Positions 4,647 through 5,973 of a stretch of DNA of 5,973 nt are shown in pieces. The stretch lies in the NCBI GenBank assembly GCA_947255165.1, contig CAMYFZ010000077.1, positions 1 through 5,973 on the forward strand, read 5' to 3'. The notes under the pieces were generated by a model that ran no database searches, was not told the DNA's origin, and worked only from the letters and a program-made list of their open reading frames with translations. This DNA is from an uncultured Varibaculum sp. (GTDB lineage: Bacteria > Actinomycetota > Actinomycetes > Actinomycetales > Actinomycetaceae). The number at the start of each line of letters is the position of its first letter. The first letter of the stretch is position 1. The position numbers and the translations under genes are program-made.

Positions 4647-5973
4647 CTATATTCCTAGAACTGCTTTTGCGATCAAGAAATAGATGATTAGACCGGAGGC
4701 GTCCAGTAGCGTTGAGATGAAGGGGTTGGCGAATACTGCTGGGTCTATACCGAACTTGCGTGCCACTAGGGGCATGAAGCCGCCGACCGTGGCAGCTAGG
4801 GTACAGATAGACAGCAAGGTCAGCCCGATTACTGCCCCTATTTGCGGGCCATAAAAAATGCTGGTTAGCGCAAATCCGAGTGTTCCGATGAGGGCGCCCA
4901 ATAGTGCTCCAACTCGGATTTCTCTGGAGATCACTCTGAGCCCGTCGCCCCTCTTTATGTCACCCAACGCGATGGCGCGGGTGACAGTGGTGGCCGCTTG
5001 ATTCCCGGTGTTGCCGCCAGTGCCGATGAGCAGCGGCACGAAAACTGACAGCACCACCATTTGGGCGATAGTGGTTTCGAATGTTTCGAGGACGTGAATA
5101 GTTAGAGTTGCTCCGATAGCTAGCACTAAAAGCCACACGACTCTGGCCTTAACAAAGTCGGCTATGGGGGTGGCTAGGTAAGGTCTGCTAAGCGGTTCTG
5201 CGCCGGAGATGCGTGCTTGATCCTCGTTGTTGGCATATTCGAGGATGTCTAGGGCGTCACTTAATGGCAGAATGCCGACCAGCCGATTCTCTTGATCGAC
5301 GACAGGTAAGGCGAGTCGCTGTCGATCTGCGCACAGCCGAGCCGCATATTCTGCTGGTTGAGTGGCGCTAACGCTATCTTCAGGTTTCATCAAGTCTTTG
5401 ATGAGGGTAGCTTTATCGGCGCGCATGATGTCTCTAAGGCTTACTATGCCTACAAGTTTCTTTTCGGCTGAGGTTACTGGCACCGTGTAGATAGTTTCTA
5501 CTTCATCAAGCACTTTTGTTAGGTGGGTTAGAGCCTTTTCAGCGCTATCGGTGGGGTGAACGGTAGCGAACTTTGGGCTCATTCTTCGTCCGACCGATTT
5601 TTCTGGATACCCCAGTACAATGCCGGTAAGATCGCGTTCGGTGGGGCTGAGGCCAGCCAAAATCTTTGTGGCAACAGACGCTGGCAATTCGTCAAGCAAT
5701 TCTGCCCGGTCATGTGGATCCATGGCTTCTACAACGGCAGATACATGATCATCGCGTAGCGCACTGACCAGGTCGGCTTGGACGGCAGGGTCCAGCAAAT
5801 CAAAAACGGCGATAGCGGTGGTCTTGGGAAGAGCCCTAAATAACAATGCCCGTTGATGGAAATTTGATCTTTCCATCAACACCTTGATTTCGCGGGCAGG
5901 TGCTGCAGAAATAATCTGGTTAATCTTTTGTAAATTTTGTGACTGAAAAGCCTGGTGAAGTCTTGTCTCTAAG
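4647..5973 (-). CDS. mgtE: Magnesium transporter MgtE, N terminus beyond the window edge (partial)
   Basis: A Mg2+-gated Mg2+ channel of the inner membrane; 441 residues are visible, close to full family length (about 450). The frame stays open from the GTG at 5882 to the right edge, and the extra 30 residues (ending SAAPAREIKVLMERS) fit the MgtE N domain, so the true start is outside. Counting from that GTG: N domain to about 95 (LFRALPKTTAIAVFDLLDP, DRAELLDELP), first CBS domain about 100-155, second about 163-215, then a linking helix and five membrane helices (about 245-268, 272-288, 322-343, 347-370, 389-410). GTGGNTGNQ (287-295 region) is the pore motif, and GIDPAVFANPF (378-388) with Asp394 matches the ion-binding region near the C terminus. 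The N and CBS domains sense cytoplasmic Mg2+ and close the pore. It converges on the sirtuin gene. Base composition looks lower in GC than the sirtuin gene. Confidence 0.94.
   Translation of the reverse strand, partial: LETRLHQAFQSQNLQKINQIISAAPAREIKVLMERSNFHQRALLFRALPKTTAIAVFDLLDPAVQADLVSALRDDHVSAVVEAMDPHDRAELLDELPASVATKILAGLSPTERDLTGIVLGYPEKSVGRRMSPKFATVHPTDSAEKALTHLTKVLDEVETIYTVPVTSAEKKLVGIVSLRDIMRADKATLIKDLMKPEDSVSATQPAEYAARLCADRQRLALPVVDQENRLVGILPLSDALDILEYANNEDQARISGAEPLSRPYLATPIADFVKARVVWLLVLAIGATLTIHVLETFETTIAQMVVLSVFVPLLIGTGGNTGNQAATTVTRAIALGDIKRGDGLRVISREIRVGALLGALIGTLGFALTSIFYGPQIGAVIGLTLLSICTLAATVGGFMPLVARKFGIDPAVFANPFISTLLDASGLIIYFLIAKAVLGI

Overview
The window looks like core chromosome of an actinobacterium, most likely in or near the Actinomycetaceae. 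The evidence is a moderate-to-high GC content, a DUF6457 protein (a family seen almost only in Actinobacteria), an actinobacterial-type TatA, a MoaD ending in LPPFAGG, and free use of GTG and TTG starts behind good Shine-Dalgarno sites. The genus is a guess. No phage, plasmid, transposase or defence gene is visible.

Layout. Positions 1-597 hold no credible gene. They are filled by inverted-repeat elements: one long nested palindrome on the + strand (11-227), a related copy on the - strand (about 428-596), and a degenerate fragment between them (about 345-402). The second copy carries a strong bidirectional terminator hairpin (470-506). A - strand molybdenum-cofactor operon follows (read right to left): DUF6457 protein (2186-1914), moaA (1878-847) and moaD (843-598). 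Next, also on the - strand, comes tatA-tatC (3456-2333), which encodes part of the twin-arginine translocase. Diverging from tatA is a SIRT4-like class II sirtuin on the + strand (3675-4520). A - strand Mg2+ transporter/channel gene, mgtE, converges on it (4647 to beyond the right edge). Its true start lies outside the window, because the frame stays open to the end with typical MgtE sequence.

How the genes work together. MoaA and MoaD act in molybdopterin synthesis: MoaA in the first step from GTP, MoaD as sulfur carrier for molybdopterin synthase. The small DUF6457 protein is probably linked to this pathway through its operon. Many molybdoenzymes leave the cytoplasm folded through the Tat system, so moa next to tatAC is suggestive, but the two appear to be separate transcription units. 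The sirtuin and MgtE look independent.

The most unusual part is 11-596. Two element copies in inverted orientation share terminal, internal and hairpin-flanking motifs, yet their central hairpin stems are unrelated in sequence. Both copies also allow the same alternative pairing. This could be a family of MITE-like palindromic elements or of structured RNAs placed at gene 3' ends; the sequence alone does not decide.
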